Shown one piece after another: positions 32,867 through 34,585 of a stretch of 34,585 nucleotides of DNA. The position numbers were made by a program, and so were the translations under genes. Under the pieces are notes generated by a model. That model saw only the letters and a list, made by a program, of their open reading frames with translations. It was not told where the DNA came from and searched no databases. Every line of letters begins with the position of its first letter. Positions within the stretch are counted from its first letter, which is position 1. The stretch is taken from positions 1 through 34,585 of the forward strand of contig JAOPXG010000264.1 in the NCBI GenBank assembly GCA_025965275.1, read 5' to 3'. The DNA comes from Nocardioides sp. (GTDB taxonomy: Bacteria > Actinomycetota > Actinomycetes > Propionibacteriales > Nocardioidaceae).

Positions 32867-34447
32867 GTGCTGCGCTTCTTCGTGATCGGCGTCCTGGCGT
32901 TCCTCGGCGCGGTCGCGACGCTGGCGGCCACGATCGGCGGACCCGGATGGTGGTTCTTCCTCGCCGTCATCGTGGTGCTCCTGGCCGTCGGGGTCTACGA
33001 CCTGCTGCAGAAGAAGCACTCGATCCTGCGCAACTATCCGGTCCTGGGCCACATCCGGTTCCTCCTCGAGGAGGTCCGGCCCGAGCTCCAGCAGTACTTC
33101 ATCGAACGCAACTTCGACGGCCGCCCGTTCGACCGCAACACTCGCTCCTCGATCTACCAGCGCGCCAAGGGTGTGAAGGAGGAGCAGCCGTTCGGCACCG
33201 AGCGGGACCTCTACGCGGTCGGCTACGAGTACCTCGTCCACTCCACCGTGCCGGTGAAGAAGATGGCAGAGCCGCCGCGGGTGCGGATCGGCGGGAAGGA
33301 CTGCACGCAGCCGTACGACATGGCGCTGCTCAACGTGTCGGCGATGAGCTTCGGCAGCCTCAGCGGCCACGCGATCGAGGCGCTCAACCGGGGTGCGGCG
33401 GCCGGCGGTTTCGCGCACGACACCGGCGAGGGCGCGATCAGCCCCTACCACCGCCACGGCGGCGACCTGGTCTGGGAGATCGGCTCCGGCTACTTCGGCT
33501 GCCGCACCGACCAGGGCGGCTTCGACGAGCGCGAGTTCGCCGACAAGGCCGCCGACGAGCAGGTGAAGATGGTCAGCATCAAGCTCAGCCAGGGTGCCAA
33601 GCCCGGCCTCGGTGGGGTGCTGCCCGGTGCGAAGGTGACCCGCGAGATCGCGCAGACCCGCGACGTCCCGCAGGGGGAGACGGTGATCTCCCCGCCGTAC
33701 CACCAGGTGTTCTCCACCCCGCGCGAGCTGGTCCAGTTCATCGGGCACTTCCGCGAGCTCGCGGGCGGCAAGCCCGCGGGGTTCAAGCTCTGCCTGGGTT
33801 CACGCACCGACTTCCTCGCGATCTGCAAGGCGATGGTCGAGGAGGACACCTATCCCGACTTCGTGATCGTCGACGGCGCCGAGGGTGGCACCGGTGCGGC
33901 GCCCCTGGAGTACGAGGACCACGTCGGCATGCCGCTGACCGAGGGCCTGATGACCGTCCACAACGCGCTCCTGGGCGCCGGGGTGCGGGACAAGGTCAAG
34001 GTCGGCGCCTCGGGGAAGGTCGCGACCGGCGTCGACGTCGTCAAGCGGGTCATCCAGGGCGCCGACTACACCAACGCGGCGCGGGCGATGATGATGGCGG
34101 TGGGCTGCATCCAGGCCCAGACCTGCCACACCAACACCTGCCCGGTCGGGGTCGCGACCCAGGACCCGAAGCGGCAGCGGGCGCTCTACGTGCCCGACAA
34201 GACCCAGCGGGTCACGAGCTACCAGCGCGGCACCGTCGAGCAGGCGATGCAGGTCATCGCCTCGATGGGCCTGCACTCCTTCGACGAGCTGCGGCCGCAC
34301 ATGCTCCGGCGCCGGATCGACCACGGCACCATCCAGTCGTACGCCGAGATGTTCGAGCACCTCGCGCCCGGCCAGCTCTACCGTGACCCGCCGCGTTCGT
34401 GGGAGCGCGACTGGGTACTGGCGAACCCAGACCGCTTCACCCCCTGA
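32867..34447 (+). CDS. Membrane-anchored FMN-binding glutamate synthase-domain protein
   Basis: 526-aa protein carrying only the FMN/Fe-S (GltB central, PF01645-type) domain, without the glutaminase domain. Two N-terminal transmembrane segments (FFVIGVLAFLGAVATLAATI, WWFFLAVIVVLLAVGVYDLL) anchor it. The catalytic barrel shows MSFGSLSGHAIEALNRGAAAGG, DTGEGAISPYHRHGGDLVWEIGSGYFGCR, KLSQGAKPGLGGVLPG and DGAEGGTGAAP. The 3Fe-4S cysteines are C414-x5-C420-x4-C425. The GTG at 32867 is chosen because the hydrophobic N-terminus begins there and a -10-like box precedes it; the 1014-aa track frame is a shadow upstream. These stand-alone proteins are of uncertain function and need not make glutamate. 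The oxidase-like gene follows after 24 nt. Confidence 0.9.
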   Translation: MLRFFVIGVLAFLGAVATLAATIGGPGWWFFLAVIVVLLAVGVYDLLQKKHSILRNYPVLGHIRFLLEEVRPELQQYFIERNFDGRPFDRNTRSSIYQRAKGVKEEQPFGTERDLYAVGYEYLVHSTVPVKKMAEPPRVRIGGKDCTQPYDMALLNVSAMSFGSLSGHAIEALNRGAAAGGFAHDTGEGAISPYHRHGGDLVWEIGSGYFGCRTDQGGFDEREFADKAADEQVKMVSIKLSQGAKPGLGGVLPGAKVTREIAQTRDVPQGETVISPPYHQVFSTPRELVQFIGHFRELAGGKPAGFKLCLGSRTDFLAICKAMVEEDTYPDFVIVDGAEGGTGAAPLEYEDHVGMPLTEGLMTVHNALLGAGVRDKVKVGASGKVATGVDVVKRVIQGADYTNAARAMMMAVGCIQAQTCHTNTCPVGVATQDPKRQRALYVPDKTQRVTSYQRGTVEQAMQVIASMGLHSFDELRPHMLRRRIDHGTIQSYAEMFEHLAPGQLYRDPPRSWERDWVLANPDRFTP

Positions 34448-34471
34448 CCCGGTCCCACCCGAGGAGGACCC

Positions 34472-34585
34472 ATGTCCACCGTTGCCGAGCTGCTGATCGA
34501 CGCGCTCGCCGAGCACGGCGTCACCCAGGTCTGGGGAGTCGTGGGCGACGCCCTCAACCCCGTCACCGATGCGATCCGCCGCGAG
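34472..34585 (+). CDS. Thiamine-diphosphate enzyme, pyruvate oxidase/dehydrogenase-like, cut by the window end
   Basis: First 38 residues only: MSTVAELLIDALAEHGVTQVWGVVGDALN and TDAIRRE. This matches the N-terminal ThDP (pyrimidine-binding) domain start of PoxB-like quinone-dependent pyruvate dehydrogenases and related acetolactate-synthase-type enzymes, where VxGxxGDxLN is typical. The ATG at 34472 is preceded by GAGGAGG. It probably shares an operon with the upstream gene. The exact enzyme cannot be fixed from this fragment. Confidence 0.75.
   Translation, partial: MSTVAELLIDALAEHGVTQVWGVVGDALNPVTDAIRRE

Noticed and set aside
31826-33748. 640-aa minus-strand ORF as a fused gene
   Set aside because: Only the part from about 32809 downward has kinase motifs; the rest is antisense to the glutamate-synthase-domain gene.
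31403-34447. 1014-aa plus-strand ORF as one protein
   Set aside because: The first half is antisense to rpsT and the phosphotransferase gene; the real protein starts at the GTG at 32867 with its membrane segments.

Overview
The window is very G+C-rich DNA with many GTG starts, short or overlapping gene junctions and several apparently leaderless promoters. It encodes a putative F420-type oxidoreductase and carries the gene set leuS, degV, comEA, comEC, holA and rpsT. Together these point to an actinobacterium, most likely a Nocardioides-like member of the Propionibacteriales; the genus is inference. No rRNA, tRNA, CRISPR array, transposase or integrase was seen.

Layout. Positions 1-3260 hold the 3' part of leuS and a degV gene. 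Positions 3279-26995 hold 22 genes of what looks like a catabolic block. Positions 27099-31339 resume the housekeeping series with comEA, comEC and holA, which converge on rpsT (31436-31696, minus). A small phosphotransferase-like gene, an FMN-binding glutamate synthase-domain gene and the start of a pyruvate-oxidase-like gene close the window.

The catabolic block has two arms. Arm 1 is a minus-strand crotonase and a divergent four-gene operon: 2-oxoacid or acetoin dehydrogenase E1-alpha, E1-beta, a two-lipoyl E2, and an LLM-class oxidoreductase. Arm 2 starts from a promoter divergent from a TetR gene and runs co-directionally for 16 genes (9885-26995). These are a truncated MDR-like zinc protein, a variant PF04199 cyclase, two acyl-CoA synthetases, a ribose-type ABC importer (lipoprotein, ATPase, permease), an SDR, a full MDR dehydrogenase, another SDR, a nitroreductase, two acetoacetate-decarboxylase-fold proteins, an ACAD10/11-like acyl-CoA dehydrogenase, an MFS transporter and an APH-type kinase. 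The four promoter regions (crotonase, E1-alpha, tetR, arm 2) each carry the same inverted repeat, AACCGAC-N6-GTCGG. The block therefore looks like one locally controlled TetR regulon.

Working model (inference). An organic acid, or a precursor of one, is imported, activated to CoA thioesters, and oxidised and dehydrated by the SDR/MDR/ACAD/crotonase enzymes. Part of this may use phosphorylation and elimination of a hydroxyacyl-CoA by the kinase and ACAD. A ketone, diketone or 2-oxoacid fragment is then cleaved by the ADC-fold, cyclase and E1/E2 enzymes. The substrate cannot be named from sequence. The most unusual parts are the shared operator set, the truncated zinc-lobe MDR protein, the cyclase whose metal-ligand histidines are glutamines, the paired ADC-fold proteins, and an E2 whose two lipoyl domains share a 95-bp identical DNA stretch.
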